Below are positions 48,261 through 58,334 of a stretch of 64,000 nucleotides of DNA, one piece after another. The translations under genes were made by a program, and so were the position numbers. Source of the stretch: Candidatus Mesenet endosymbiont of Phosphuga atrata (lineage in GTDB: Bacteria > Pseudomonadota > Alphaproteobacteria > Rickettsiales > Anaplasmataceae); NCBI RefSeq assembly GCF_964020175.1, contig NZ_OZ026541.1:930001-994000 (forward strand), in the 5' to 3' direction. Below the pieces are notes generated by a model. The model saw nothing but the letters and a program-made list of their open reading frames with translations, did not search any database and was not told the origin of the DNA. How positions within the stretch are numbered: position 1 is the first letter of the stretch; each line of letters starts with the position of its first letter.

Positions 48261-48848
48261 ATGAATTTCTTTTTTTATTGCTTCTCCTTATTAACTATAA
48301 TATCAGCAATTTTTGTAGTATGTACAAAAAACCCCGTGCATTCAGTATTGTCGCTCATATCTGCATTCATTAGTTCAGCAGTGCTATTTATTTTACTTGG
48401 TGCTGAACTTGTTGCCATGGTTATGGTAATTGTCTATGTTGGCGCCGTGGCAGTTTTGTTTTTATTTGTTGTGATGATGCTTGACATAGATTATGTTAGG
48501 TTACGTCAAGGTTTTGTTAAGTATTCATTCATGGGGATTGTGTGTTCATCTGCATTTCTTTTCAGTGCATGGTATACAATCAAAAAATCCAAAAGTTTAA
48601 TTGCGCAAGTAATGCATAATAATGTTAGTAATGTGGCTGCAATTGGTAATGTGCTTTATACTGATTATATGTATGCTTTTCATCTGTCAGGAATATTGCT
48701 ACTTGTTGCAATTGTTGGAGCAATTGCTCTTACGCTACGAAATAGAGAGGGAGTGCGCAAACAAAGTTCGAGTAAGCAACTTATGCAATCCTCATCACTA
48801 AAAATTGTTAAAGTTAAAACCAAAGAAGGTATAGAATGGAAGTCTTAA
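48261..48848 (+). CDS. nuoJ: NADH-quinone oxidoreductase subunit J
   Basis: A 195-residue membrane subunit of respiratory complex I with five helices. The family stretch [24 protein letters not shown] (here [20 protein letters not shown]) is followed by [20 protein letters not shown]. It starts the nuoJKLMN run; nuoA-I are not in this window, so the complex I genes are split over at least two loci. It overlaps nuoK by 13 bases. Confidence 0.95.
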   Translation: MNFFFYCFSLLTIISAIFVVCTKNPVHSVLSLISAFISSAVLFILLGAELVAMVMVIVYVGAVAVLFLFVVMMLDIDYVRLRQGFVKYSFMGIVCSSAFLFSAWYTIKKSKSLIAQVMHNNVSNVAAIGNVLYTDYMYAFHLSGILLLVAIVGAIALTLRNREGVRKQSSSKQLMQSSSLKIVKVKTKEGIEWKS

Positions 48849-49147
48849 CTTTGAATCATTTTCTCATTCTTGCAGCTATTCTTTTTACAATTGGAATATG
48901 CGGGATCTTTATTAATCGTAAAAGTATTATTAACATTCTACTTTCAATTGAACTTATGCTCCTTGCAGTTAATATTAACTTAGTTGCTTTTTCTGCTTAT
49001 ATGAACGACATAGTAGGGCAAATATTTGTTATGTTTATACTAACTGTTGCAGCAGCAGAATCAGCTGTGGGCCTCGCAATTTTAGTTGTACATTACAGAA
49101 ATAGTGGCCATATAGATGTTGAAGATACCAGCTTAATGAAGAAATGA
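48836..49147 (+). CDS. nuoK: NADH-quinone oxidoreductase subunit K
   Basis: A 103-residue, three-helix subunit of the complex I membrane arm (MrpC-like). It has the conserved [20 protein letters not shown] with a proton-channel Glu, and [20 protein letters not shown] with the second conserved Glu. It overlaps nuoJ by 13 and nuoL by four bases (ATGA). Confidence 0.96.
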   Translation: MEVLTLNHFLILAAILFTIGICGIFINRKSIINILLSIELMLLAVNINLVAFSAYMNDIVGQIFVMFILTVAAAESAVGLAILVVHYRNSGHIDVEDTSLMKK

Positions 49148-50994
49148 TTAGCATAGAAACATTTGTCGTATTCTTACCGTTTATAGGAGCAGTGCTTTCT
49201 AGCTTGAGGAAAAATGCATTTTTTAGCCAAGTTGTACCAATAACTTTGGTTGCCATTTCTGGCTTGTTGTCGTGGTATTTGTTTATCACTTTTTCTCAAA
49301 ATAGCACCATAGACCTTTTTTCATGGATTGCAGTCGGTAGCTTAAAAATAAACTGGGCATTAAATATAGATAGGCTTACAACTATAATGTTTATAGTGGT
49401 TACAACTGTTTCCACAGTAGTGCATCTGTACTCTACAGGCTATATGGAACACGATAAAGGAAAGTCGAGGTTTTTTTCTTATCTTTCGCTGTTCACTTTC
49501 TTTATGCTAATACTTGTTACAAGTAGTAATTTCCTTCAGCTTTTTTGTGGCTGGGAAGGGGTAGGTTTATGCTCTTACTTACTTATAGGTTTTTGGTTTG
49601 AGAAATATTCAGCCAGCAAGGCAGCTATGAAAGCTTTTGTTATCAATAGAGTAGGAGACTTTTTCCTGCTTGTAGGCATAATTTTAATATACTGTACATT
49701 TAATACACTTGATTTTATAGAAGTATTTGACAGAGCCTCTCTAGGAGGTTTTCCTATAGTAGGAGTGCTTGGTATTAAGTTAAGCACAATACACATAATA
49801 TGTATGTTACTATTTATTGGTTGCATGGGAAAATCTGCACAAATTGGTCTGCATACATGGCTTCCTGATGCAATGGAAGGTCCAACACCAGTTTCTGCTT
49901 TAATCCACGCAGCAACTATGGTAACAGCCGGGGTGTTTCTTGTAGCTAGATGTTCGCCATTATTTGAATTATCTTATATAGCTAGAGAAGTTATGATAAT
50001 CGTTGGCTCCATAACTTGCTTCTTTACGGCAACAGTTGCAATTGCTCAAAATGATATCAAAAAAATCATAGCTTACTCAACATGTAGTCAATTGGGATAT
50101 ATGTTTATAGCTTGTGGCAGTTCTGCATACAATTTAAGCATCTTTCATCTTATGACACATGCATTTTTTAAAGCTTTGCTTTTCTTATGTGCTGGCAATG
50201 TTATTTATGCAATGAATCATGAGCAGGACATTCACAAAATGGGTGGATGCTACAAAAAAATACCTTTTACTTATGCACTTATGTGGATAGGGTCATTAGC
50301 ACTTACAGGTATATTTCCACTTGCTGGATTCTACTCAAAAGATTTAATTATTGAAAATGCATACAGCATAAGTAAATTTGCATTTGTAACTGGTATCTTG
50401 GTTGTTTTTCTCACATCACTTTACTCGTGGAGATTGATGTTTTTGGTATTTCACGGTAAAGAGAAAAATAATAAAATTCACAAGTTACCAAAAATTATGC
50501 TTTTGCCTTTGCTTGTACTTGCATTTGGCTCAATTTTCTCTGGTGTATGGGGAGAATTATCAATAACAGATGCTTCTTTTTGGCAAGGCAGCATATCGAT
50601 AACAAGCAGCGAGCACAGTGTACCTATATATATAAAATTATTACCAATGTTGTTTAGCTTCTTGGGAATGTTACTTGCATATTTGCTCTACATAAGAAAT
50701 TCATTTAAAAATATAAACAATAAATCTCTAGTGAATTTTTTACACAATAAATGGTATTTCGATGAAATATATGAGTATCTATTCGTAAGACCAATAAGGT
50801 TTTTTGCCATAATTTTATGGAAGTTTTTTGATGTAAAAATTATAGATTCTTTAGGCATAGGTGGCATTGTTGCACTTGCTAAACATAGTTCAACAAATAG
50901 CTTAAAATTACAAACTGGTCGTATATTTGACTATGCTGTTATTATGGTTTTTGGTTTTATAATTAGTATATTTTATATAATTTTTCGGGTTTAA
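49144..50994 (+). CDS. nuoL: NADH-quinone oxidoreductase subunit L
   Basis: A 616-residue antiporter-like subunit at the far end of the complex I membrane arm. Signature blocks are [39 protein letters not shown] (followed by [13 protein letters not shown]), and [16 protein letters not shown]. The long C-terminal lateral helix region is present ([12 protein letters not shown]). Length is normal. Start ATG overlaps the nuoK stop. Confidence 0.97.
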   Translation: MISIETFVVFLPFIGAVLSSLRKNAFFSQVVPITLVAISGLLSWYLFITFSQNSTIDLFSWIAVGSLKINWALNIDRLTTIMFIVVTTVSTVVHLYSTGYMEHDKGKSRFFSYLSLFTFFMLILVTSSNFLQLFCGWEGVGLCSYLLIGFWFEKYSASKAAMKAFVINRVGDFFLLVGIILIYCTFNTLDFIEVFDRASLGGFPIVGVLGIKLSTIHIICMLLFIGCMGKSAQIGLHTWLPDAMEGPTPVSALIHAATMVTAGVFLVARCSPLFELSYIAREVMIIVGSITCFFTATVAIAQNDIKKIIAYSTCSQLGYMFIACGSSAYNLSIFHLMTHAFFKALLFLCAGNVIYAMNHEQDIHKMGGCYKKIPFTYALMWIGSLALTGIFPLAGFYSKDLIIENAYSISKFAFVTGILVVFLTSLYSWRLMFLVFHGKEKNNKIHKLPKIMLLPLLVLAFGSIFSGVWGELSITDASFWQGSISITSSEHSVPIYIKLLPMLFSFLGMLLAYLLYIRNSFKNINNKSLVNFLHNKWYFDEIYEYLFVRPIRFFAIILWKFFDVKIIDSLGIGGIVALAKHSSTNSLKLQTGRIFDYAVIMVFGFIISIFYIIFRV

Positions 50995-51001
50995 ATAGAT
51001 T

Positions 51002-52435
51002 GTGCTGTTTATAATGATGATCAGCCCTTTGCTTGGGGCGCTTTTACTATTGCTTGCGAGATTTAATAACAATTCTCTATACGTAAAGTTTTTGCCACTC
51101 TTTTTTTCTACAGCAACTTTCTTAATCAGCATTGCAATTGCAGCTCAGTTTGATCATCACATAGAGAATTTTCAGTTTATTGAGCAACTAGGCAGCAATG
51201 TTTTACTTGGGATTGATGGCATTTCACTGCCTCTTGTTTTACTTACTACACTACTGTTCCCTTTGTGCATTATATATAGCTTGAAGCTTAACCTCTCTTA
51301 TATAAAAGCATATATGGCACTGTTTTTATTGCTTGAAAGCCTGGTGATCGGCTTTTTCATATCTCTTAATATGATAATGTTTTATATATTATTTGAAGCT
51401 GTTTTGATGCCAATGTTTTTAATCATCGGCATATGGGGAAGCAAAAATAGAGTATATGCTGCATTTAAACTATTTCTCTATACATTTGCTGGTTCCTTAT
51501 TGTTTTTAGTGGCTGTGATATACATATACGTTACTTACTCCACAAGTAATATACAGGAGCTTATGAGCTTTTTACCTAAGGCTAGTTTTAACGTACAAAA
51601 GTGGCTCTGGCTTGCACTATTTATATCATTTGCTGTTAAAATTCCTATGTTTCCTTTTCATACATGGCTGCCTGATGCTCATGTACAAGCGCCAACTGCA
51701 GGATCTGTAATTTTAGCTGGCTTACTTATAAAAATGGGAGCATATGGGTTTTTAAGATTCTCATTACCTATGTTGCCTAATGCAAGCTTATATTTTGCCA
51801 ATTTTGTTATTGCATTGAGCATAATAGCAGCTATATATGCATCTTTGGTTGCGTTTGCACAAAAGGATATAAAAAAACTAATAGCATATTCCTCTATAGC
51901 ACACATGGGATTTGTTACTGCTGGGATTTTTTCTTTTAATGAAGAAGGTATATCTGGTGCTATCTTTCAGATGATAAGTCATGGTATAATCTCTGCAGCA
52001 CTATTTTTATGCGTTGGCATGCTCTACAGTAGAACAAATACTTTAAATATAACCAAATATGGCGGAGCGGCATCTACAATGCCTTTGTTTTCTTTGATGT
52101 TCGTTTTATTCTCCATGGCAGCTATAGGTCTACCAACTACTTCCGGTTTTGTAAGTGAGTTTTTATGCATACTTGGGCTATTTAAAAGCATTAAATTTGC
52201 TGCAGCACTTATTGCAACTGCAACTATTCTTAGCGCAGTGTACATGCTTTATCTTTGCAAGGGTGTTATATGGGGCGTAAGTACATCTTCTTTACTGACA
52301 AAAGACATAAGTAAAATTGAGCTTTTTGTTTTGCTGCCTTTGGCTATTTTAACTTTACTTTTAGGAATCTATCCAACCTCTTTACTTATGTACTTAAAAC
52401 CAGCTATAAGTAAGTTATTAACTATAATTTTATGA
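51002..52435 (+). CDS. nuoM: NADH-quinone oxidoreductase subunit M
   Basis: A 477-residue antiporter-like proton pump subunit. It contains YILFEAVLMPMFLIIGIWG with the conserved Glu, and PFHTWLPDAHVQAPTAGSVI followed by LAGLLIKMGAYGFLRF. A SIAHMGFVTAG-type helix with channel residues is also present. The start is GTG at 51002, seven bases after nuoL. It overlaps nuoN by four bases. Confidence 0.97.
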   Translation: MLFIMMISPLLGALLLLLARFNNNSLYVKFLPLFFSTATFLISIAIAAQFDHHIENFQFIEQLGSNVLLGIDGISLPLVLLTTLLFPLCIIYSLKLNLSYIKAYMALFLLLESLVIGFFISLNMIMFYILFEAVLMPMFLIIGIWGSKNRVYAAFKLFLYTFAGSLLFLVAVIYIYVTYSTSNIQELMSFLPKASFNVQKWLWLALFISFAVKIPMFPFHTWLPDAHVQAPTAGSVILAGLLIKMGAYGFLRFSLPMLPNASLYFANFVIALSIIAAIYASLVAFAQKDIKKLIAYSSIAHMGFVTAGIFSFNEEGISGAIFQMISHGIISAALFLCVGMLYSRTNTLNITKYGGAASTMPLFSLMFVLFSMAAIGLPTTSGFVSEFLCILGLFKSIKFAAALIATATILSAVYMLYLCKGVIWGVSTSSLLTKDISKIELFVLLPLAILTLLLGIYPTSLLMYLKPAISKLLTIIL

Positions 52436-53832
52436 ATAATTTTCTATATATCATTCCAGAAGTATTCCTCGCCTTATCATCAATGATACTGTTGCTCTTT
52501 GGTAAGGTCATCAATCGTAATGCAGCTTACCTAGCTGCATTTGCGTGCGCAGTAATTACAATAACTATTGCTGTTTTTACTTATAAAAGTGGTCAGATTC
52601 TCATCTTTAATTCGCTACTAAAATTAAACCTGTATACACATCTAGCACAAATCTTAATTTTAATCTTAGGAGCAATTATTCTGCTCATGCTGCTTTTCTC
52701 AAAGTATGATTATTCTTATGAATTTCCAGTAATAATCTTATTTTCTCTATTTAGCATGATGGCGATCATTGCAGCAAATGACCTGATTTCATTTTATTTA
52801 GCGTTTGAACTGCAAAGCATCACTCTATATGTGCTCGCATGTTTTGAAAGAAAGTCGGTCTACTCATCTGAAGCTGGGGTGAAGTACTTCACTCTTGGCG
52901 CTTTATCATCTTGTATAATGCTTTATGGAATGTCTTTAATTTATGGTTATACAGGAAAAACAAACTTCACTGATCTAGCAGTGTTTTTTAGTAATTATGA
53001 GACACTTGGAGCAGTTTTAGGGGTAATGCTAATTTTACTTAGTATATGCTTTAAAATATCCATTGCTCCCTTTCACTTATGGGCTCCTGACGTCTATCAA
53101 GGATCGCCAACAATTGTCACAGCATTTTTTGCTATAGCCCCTAAAGCTACATTTGTAACTCTTTTAATTAGGCTTTTAAGTGAAGAATTTACTGGCATGA
53201 TGCAGTACTGGCAAAATATTTTAATATTTGCAAGTATCTTATCAGTTGCAATATCTGCTTTTGGAGCTATGCAGCAGCAAAATTTAAAAAGGCTTTTTGC
53301 TTATAGTGCAATAGGACATGCTGGATATATGCTAATTGCAATTGCTCTAGGTACATCAGAAAGTATAACCAGTGCATTTATATATTTGATAATATATCTG
53401 ATTTCTAATATAGGGTTGTTCTCATACTTGGTGCAAATTGATGATGATAATTGCAATATTGAGTGTTTAGCAGGACTTGGCAAAAAAAATCCTATAACTG
53501 CATTTAATCTTTCTATATTTATGCTGTCAATGGCTGGCATTCCTCCAATAGCTGGATTTTTCAGTAAGTTCTATGTATTATTGAGCTTAATTAAATTTGG
53601 TTTTATTAATCTGTCTATAATTCTTATCATACTAAGTGTGGTCGCGTGTTACTATTATTTGCGTGTTATAAAAGTAATATACTTCGATGAAGGCAAACAC
53701 AAAAAAAGTGAAGGAAGTCGAGAATTGCTAATTCTTTCAACAATATCAATGATAATTAACATCTCATTCTTTGCATATGTAGAAAAGTTTAAAAAAATCA
53801 TTTATTTATTAATTGGTCAAGCTATCTATTAG
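52432..53832 (+). CDS. nuoN: NADH-quinone oxidoreductase subunit N
   Basis: A 466-residue antiporter-like subunit completing the proton-pumping trio with NuoL and NuoM. Signature blocks are FYLAFELQSITLYVLACFER, FHLWAPDVYQGSPTIVTAFF, RLFAYSAIGHAGYMLIAIAL and SMAGIPPIAGFFSKFYVL. birA begins two bases after its stop, so birA is probably read on the nuo transcript. Confidence 0.97.
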   Translation: MNNFLYIIPEVFLALSSMILLLFGKVINRNAAYLAAFACAVITITIAVFTYKSGQILIFNSLLKLNLYTHLAQILILILGAIILLMLLFSKYDYSYEFPVIILFSLFSMMAIIAANDLISFYLAFELQSITLYVLACFERKSVYSSEAGVKYFTLGALSSCIMLYGMSLIYGYTGKTNFTDLAVFFSNYETLGAVLGVMLILLSICFKISIAPFHLWAPDVYQGSPTIVTAFFAIAPKATFVTLLIRLLSEEFTGMMQYWQNILIFASILSVAISAFGAMQQQNLKRLFAYSAIGHAGYMLIAIALGTSESITSAFIYLIIYLISNIGLFSYLVQIDDDNCNIECLAGLGKKNPITAFNLSIFMLSMAGIPPIAGFFSKFYVLLSLIKFGFINLSIILIILSVVACYYYLRVIKVIYFDEGKHKKSEGSRELLILSTISMIINISFFAYVEKFKKIIYLLIGQAIY

Positions 53833-53834
53833 AA

Positions 53835-54542
53835 ATGATCAACGGTTATCATTTATATCATTACAAAGAGTTGTCTAGTACCAATTTAGAAGCTATACAA
53901 ATGGCAAAAAAAGGTGCACTTGATGGTACAATTGTACTTGCTGATGTGCAATCCAGCGGTAGAGGACGTCATGGTAAAGATTGGATTTCTCCTAAAGGAA
54001 ATTTATATGCTAGTATAATAATTAGAGATAAAACTAATGTAACTCAATTGACTCATTTTACATTTATTACAGCAGTGGCGGTAGGCAATACTCTTCTTGC
54101 TCTATCAGCCAATTTAGATTTAAAGTATAAATGGCCTAACGATATATTGGTCAATAACAAAAAAATAGCAGGGATATTACTGGAAACTGAAGCAAATGCG
54201 AGTTGGCTAGTTATAGGGATAGGAATTAATATACTATCTTCCCCTGAATATGCAGTATCTTTAAGTCAAGTTTGTAATTTGAATATATCCAACTTAACTT
54301 TGCTCAAGGAGCTCATTAATAATTTTGACAGAATAAGGCAAAGGTGGCTATCAGAAGGATTTTTATCGATAAGAAAGATGTGGCTTGAAAGAGCCTATAT
54401 GGTGGACAGCTCAATTAATATTAAAATAGGTAGCAATTTATATAGTGGTATATTTTCTGATATAGATCAAGAAGGAAGAATAGTGATAAGTACTCATGAT
54501 AACAATTTAATTTCTCTTGAATCAGGTGAAGTTTTTTATTAA
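53835..54542 (+). CDS. birA: Biotin--[acetyl-CoA-carboxylase] ligase
   Basis: A 235-residue class I biotin protein ligase lacking the N-terminal DNA-binding domain, so it is an enzyme only and not a repressor. The biotinyl-AMP loop is SGRGRHGKDWISPKGNLYAS and the lysine-containing YKWPNDILVNNKKIAGILLE block is intact; a short SH3-like C-terminal domain follows. It sits immediately downstream of nuoN, a conserved alphaproteobacterial neighbourhood. Confidence 0.94.
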   Translation: MINGYHLYHYKELSSTNLEAIQMAKKGALDGTIVLADVQSSGRGRHGKDWISPKGNLYASIIIRDKTNVTQLTHFTFITAVAVGNTLLALSANLDLKYKWPNDILVNNKKIAGILLETEANASWLVIGIGINILSSPEYAVSLSQVCNLNISNLTLLKELINNFDRIRQRWLSEGFLSIRKMWLERAYMVDSSINIKIGSNLYSGIFSDIDQEGRIVISTHDNNLISLESGEVFY

Positions 54543-54570
54543 AATTATTTAACTTAAAAGGTTAACTTGT

Positions 54571-54711
54571 ATGCATGATTGGTATGTAATTGCAGCTTAT
54601 TTAATAAGTTTTATTTTAATTAGTGGAGAAGTCTTTTTTGTCTCATTCAAATACATGAAAAACAAAAAAACGTTAGAGCATCTAAGAAGAAATAATGAAA
54701 AAAAAACATAA
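54571..54711 (+). CDS. ccmD: Heme exporter protein D-like small protein
   Basis: A 46-residue protein beginning MHDWYVIAAYLISFILISGE. It has one membrane helix starting about residue 5, followed by a basic cytoplasmic tail (YMKNKKTLEHLRR). Size, single helix, the aromatic-Y-x-x-x-A-Y start and position just upstream of ccmE, overlapping it by 17 bases, match CcmD. CcmD helps release holo-CcmE from the CcmABC heme transporter. Because of its size and the lack of a universal motif this stays probable rather than certain. Confidence 0.75.
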   Translation: MHDWYVIAAYLISFILISGEVFFVSFKYMKNKKTLEHLRRNNEKKT

Positions 54712-55096
54712 AAGGCTCCTATTAATCACAATAATATTCTTTATATTAAATTTCGCGTTTTTCTTCATTTTAAGTAAACTCAAAGAAAATATTTCTTTTT
54801 TTTATACCGTAAGTGAAGCTATATCTTTACCTACAGATGATAAAGTAATTCGTATTGGAGGCATGGTAGTAGAAGGTAGTATTGATAAAGATAAAAATAA
54901 CAGGTTTTTTTTTAAAATGACAGATTTTAACAATGAAATAAAAATTGAGTATAACGGTATACCACCAGCAATGTTTACTGAAAGCAATGGTGTTATAGTA
55001 AAGGGAAGAATAATTCACAATAATGTTTTTATTGCCGATGAGCTCTTTGCTAAACACGATGAAAAGTACATGCCTAAGAAATATAAATTTAGTTAA
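54695..55096 (+). CDS. ccmE: Cytochrome c maturation heme chaperone CcmE
   Basis: A 133-residue periplasmic heme chaperone anchored by an N-terminal helix (LLLITIIFFILNFAFFFILS). The OB-fold part includes IRIGGMVVEGSI, DFNNEIKIEYNGIPPAMF and GVIVKGRI. The heme-binding histidine is in FAKHDEKYMPKKY near the C-terminus. It passes heme to CcmF for attachment to apocytochrome c. It overlaps ccmD by 17 bases; other ccm genes are not in this window. Confidence 0.95.
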   Translation: MKKKHKRLLLITIIFFILNFAFFFILSKLKENISFFYTVSEAISLPTDDKVIRIGGMVVEGSIDKDKNNRFFFKMTDFNNEIKIEYNGIPPAMFTESNGVIVKGRIIHNNVFIADELFAKHDEKYMPKKYKFS

Positions 55097-55150
55097 TGTA
55101 AAATCAATACATTTATGATCTAATCATAATTGCAATTTTTAGCTTTATTA

Positions 55151-55179
55151 TTGATATTTACATAATCTTGAAATATAAT
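55151..55179 (+). promoter_or_regulatory. Strong sigma-70-type promoter
   Basis: TTGATA (55151-55156) and a perfect TATAAT (55174-55179) with a 17-base spacer, the best consensus seen in this window. The start of the 100-residue gene lies 24 bases downstream, after an AGAGG ribosome binding site. Confidence 0.7.
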
Positions 55180-55202
55180 AATTAAAATTAGAGGTACATA
55201 CT

Positions 55203-55505
55203 ATGGATAAAGAAGTTGAAAAATTTACCCAGCAATACTTAGCTTCTTGCAAAGAGCATATTGAAAGGCTAGCAAATAATCCTGAGCTACTACAAAAAAC
55301 TTTAGAGCCATTTATGAAGATTCAAGAGCAATATCTTTCAGGTAATAATTTGCCTCTTGAGTCAGATGAAGAAGATAGTGATGAAGGGTATAGTAGTGAC
55401 ATTGATGAATTAAAGAGTAAAGTTAAAAAATTAAATATAGAAGCTGCTAGATTAGGATATAGGATAGCTTTGATGAAACCAAAATCAAATGAGGAAAATA
55501 AGTAG
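55203..55505 (+). CDS. Small acidic hypothetical protein
   Basis: A 100-residue, fully hydrophilic and helical protein with an acidic serine-rich centre (SDEEDSDEGYSSDIDE) and a basic helical tail. AGAGG and a near-consensus promoter precede the ATG, so it may be well expressed. No family recognised. It resembles no membrane or secreted protein; possibly a small regulator or chaperone-like protein, which is only a guess. Confidence 0.65.
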   Translation: MDKEVEKFTQQYLASCKEHIERLANNPELLQKTLEPFMKIQEQYLSGNNLPLESDEEDSDEGYSSDIDELKSKVKKLNIEAARLGYRIALMKPKSNEENK

Positions 55506-55682
55506 CATTGGTAAAATATAAATTACTAAATGTTTTTTTAGCTAATTTGTATTTAAAAATGCTTCACAAAATATATCATGCAAATTAATCCCAATTTCTT
55601 TTTTTAGGTTGCTTGCAAATTCCTTAAATTTTAAAACAAACTCTTTGCATTTTTCTATCTTATTGATATCTTAATTTAAAAG

Positions 55683-55738
<56 letters not shown>

Positions 55739-55757
<19 letters not shown>

Positions 55758-56536
55758 CGTTTTATTACACACACAACAGGAGCGTGATCAGAAGCATTAT
55801 TGTGACCACGTAACTTATCATTGATATAGCATTTTTCTAATCTATCTGTAGCCTCTGGTGATAATAAAATGTGATCTATTCTCATCCCTCTATTTTTTTG
55901 CCACGAACCACCCTGATAATTCCACCAACTAAACTGTCTACTATCGGGATTTGCTATTCTAAATGCATCATTATACCCAAGATTACATAGAGCATAGAAT
56001 TTCTCTCGCTCTTTTATACTAAAACAAACTTGATCATCCAGAGAATATAAGTCACGCACGTCAATTGCATGCGGAGCAACATTGTAATCACCACCTATAA
56101 TTGTGATTTCCTCTTTTTTGAAAAGATCATGCAGATGCTGATACAAAGCATCAAAAAAGTGCAACTTATACTTGAATGCTTCAGAATCGATGCTTTGACC
56201 ATTGGGTACGTAAACACTTGCAACTCTTAGGTTAAAGTTATTATATTCAATCAAGCACTCTAAATAACGAGCTTCTTCATTATCAATAATACTTGTTTTT
56301 AAGCTACCCTCAGCTACGTTATGTTTTGATAATATCGCAACACCATTTCTTGCTTTCTGCCCATGCACTATGCATTTATATCCTAGCTCTTCAATTTGCT
56401 CATAGGGAAATTGTTCATTTGTGCATTTGATCTCTTGCAGCAGCACGATATCGATTTCATCACTAACAATAAAATCACAGAGCTGATCAACTCTCTTACG
56501 TATCGAATTAACGTTCCAAGTGGCAATTTTTAGCAT
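55739..56536 (-). CDS. xth: Exodeoxyribonuclease III
   Basis: A 265-residue endonuclease/exonuclease/phosphatase-fold enzyme that cleaves abasic sites in base-excision repair. Motifs include ATWNVNSIRKR, LLQEIKCT (metal Glu), VYVPNGQ, GGDYNVAP, RIDHILLS and the C-terminal NASDHAPV. The final residues RRGGEI and the stop codon are encoded by the antisense strand of the tRNA-Pro 3' end. It overlaps elbB by seven bases. Confidence 0.95.
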
Positions 56537-57189
56537 TTTAGCATAGACTCTACCATACTTTCTATGCCTAGATATATTTGATATACATCACTATCTTGCA
56601 TATATGCAGGGCAAGAAAATATTTTATGTTTATTGTCAGCAGCTGACTGATTAGCTGAGCACTTGATATGCTTACCACCAAGCTTTTCTATGAGGCCATC
56701 GCTATTATCACCTATCGTTACTTCTATATCATGAGCATATCCTTTCAAAGCAGCAACAAGTACTGCTGGCGATATGCAAATTGCTCCTATAGGCTTTTTC
56801 GCTTTAAAAAACTCTAAAATTAAGTTTTGCAATTCTGGTAAAACACTGACGTTTTCCTGACTCACAGCAAAATCAGATAGATTTTTTGCCGCTCCATACC
56901 CCCCTGGAATAACAAGCATATCAAAGTCTTGCACTTTTGCTTTTTTGAGATCTTCTATATCACCTCTCGCAATTCTTGCAGCCTCCAATAAGACATTTCT
57001 TTTCTCGCCTGCTATCGCATCTTTTGTTATATGGTTTATAACTTCCTTTTGCTCTATATCAGGCGCAAAGAATTTCACTTTTACCTTATGTTTTTCAAGA
57101 GCAAGCAAGGCAAGAACTGCTTCTCTAATTTCCGTACCATCCATATGGCCGCAACCAGAGAGCACCATAGCTGCACTTTTTCCACTCAT
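56530..57189 (-). CDS. elbB: ElbB-type isoprenoid-linked glyoxalase (class I GATase fold)
   Basis: A 219-residue DJ-1/PfpI-fold protein. The start is set at ATG 57189 (MSGKSAAMVLSGCGHMDGTE); a TTG four codons upstream is less likely. Family blocks are SGCGHMDGTEIREA, MLVIPGGYGAAKNLSDFA and GAICISPAVL with the nucleophile cysteine. E. coli ElbB has weak glyoxalase activity and was linked to isoprenoid synthesis. Its physiological role here is uncertain. It is translated just upstream of xth with a seven-base overlap. Confidence 0.9.
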   Translation of the reverse strand: MSGKSAAMVLSGCGHMDGTEIREAVLALLALEKHKVKVKFFAPDIEQKEVINHITKDAIAGEKRNVLLEAARIARGDIEDLKKAKVQDFDMLVIPGGYGAAKNLSDFAVSQENVSVLPELQNLILEFFKAKKPIGAICISPAVLVAALKGYAHDIEVTIGDNSDGLIEKLGGKHIKCSANQSAADNKHKIFSCPAYMQDSDVYQIYLGIESMVESMLKC

Positions 57190-57247
57190 AACACTTCTCA
57201 ATCTTTAATCATATGTAATTTTTATATTATGAATTTATTTTATCAAT

Positions 57248-58213
57248 CTAAAATAATGTACACTGTCTATTGGTCTTTAGTAGTTCTAATGACAAATTCT
57301 CTAACTCATTACTTACGTCATAGCCTTGTTTGTCAAGGCCAAGCTCTTTTAGGTCTTCTGGGTTGTTGTAGTCAGCAGTACGATTACTGTAATTACGCTC
57401 ATTATTTAATTTCACAGTTATTGGCAAATTTACTGCAAAATTAGATAACTCATTTAAAAGACGATGAGACCCATCATTTTCACCAAAACATTTTTCGCTA
57501 CCTCCGCAATTTTTTAATGTATAATCAAATATAACTTCTGATGGAGATGGACACCCAATATTCTCTTGCTTTACGGACTGACTGTATATTTCTATTATAT
57601 ATTCAAGCATTATTTTGTTAAAAAATTCATTATTTTCATTAGACTTGGCAAAAAAGTTATTGAAATTATTAATATAGCCTTTTTCAAATCGGTAATTATA
57701 ATTAAACCCCCTTTTGATCTTAATATCTCCTATTTCTCCAGTAATCTCAGTATCCATATCAAAATAAATACCACCTGTAATGTTGATCAGCGGTAACCTC
57801 ATAAAATCACTTGTAGTCCAAAATCTGAATGATTTCATTTCTTCTCCCTCCTTATTACAAGCAGCTGATGAAAATCTCCATTTCAGTAAAGGATAAATCC
57901 GTTCATCTTGCTTATCAAGCTCCATCTTCATCTTTTTCTCATACACATCAATTTTAAAGAGGTTTTGAGTACTAGTATCTCTTTTTAACTCAACTCTTGT
58001 TTTAATATCATCAATGCTAATACTTTCCAAACTATCAATATTTTTCCTATTATCCTGTGGCAAGTGCTTCTCACTATAAACCAAAATTATATCTCTTGAT
58101 TTATTTGTTTCTGCAGCTCTTTGTAAATTGCCAAAATATTTCGGTGGAGCATCACTACCAAACCAGATGAAGTATATTGGGAGGTTGTCTGAAACGACAT
58201 TATTTGTATGCAT
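57248..58213 (-). CDS. TcdA/TcdB-like glycosyltransferase (DXD, GT-A fold)
   Basis: A 321-residue protein with the layout of the catalytic domain of large clostridial glucosylating toxins and related GT32/GT44 sugar transferases. The start PIYFIWFGSDAPPKYFGNLQ resembles the xIHxIWxG entry strand. Residues about 130-160 read SDFMRLPLINITGGIYFDMD, with DXD metal site D152-M-D154 and the upstream conserved Asp. No signal peptide or membrane helix, and no toxin delivery domains. Likely a stand-alone secreted effector that sugar-modifies a host protein; substrate unknown, effector role inferred. Neighbours (elbB, dnaQ) are core genes. Confidence 0.8.
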   Translation of the reverse strand: MHTNNVVSDNLPIYFIWFGSDAPPKYFGNLQRAAETNKSRDIILVYSEKHLPQDNRKNIDSLESISIDDIKTRVELKRDTSTQNLFKIDVYEKKMKMELDKQDERIYPLLKWRFSSAACNKEGEEMKSFRFWTTSDFMRLPLINITGGIYFDMDTEITGEIGDIKIKRGFNYNYRFEKGYINNFNNFFAKSNENNEFFNKIMLEYIIEIYSQSVKQENIGCPSPSEVIFDYTLKNCGGSEKCFGENDGSHRLLNELSNFAVNLPITVKLNNERNYSNRTADYNNPEDLKELGLDKQGYDVSNELENLSLELLKTNRQCTLF

Positions 58214-58334
58214 ATGTTTAATTAATAATATTAATTATATAATTAAAATGTTAATAAATCAAAAAAATTATTTAGTTTGAGAGAATTGATTTATCTTGCT
58301 TCTGCGTTTAATATTACTTTTTACACGGTAAGTT

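Noticed and set aside
55541..55670. Minus-strand open stretch of about 45 codons (EFVLKFKEFASNLKKEIGIN)
   Set aside because: It looks coding but has no start codon and a stop just upstream; it may be a gene fragment. Too weak to list as a gene.
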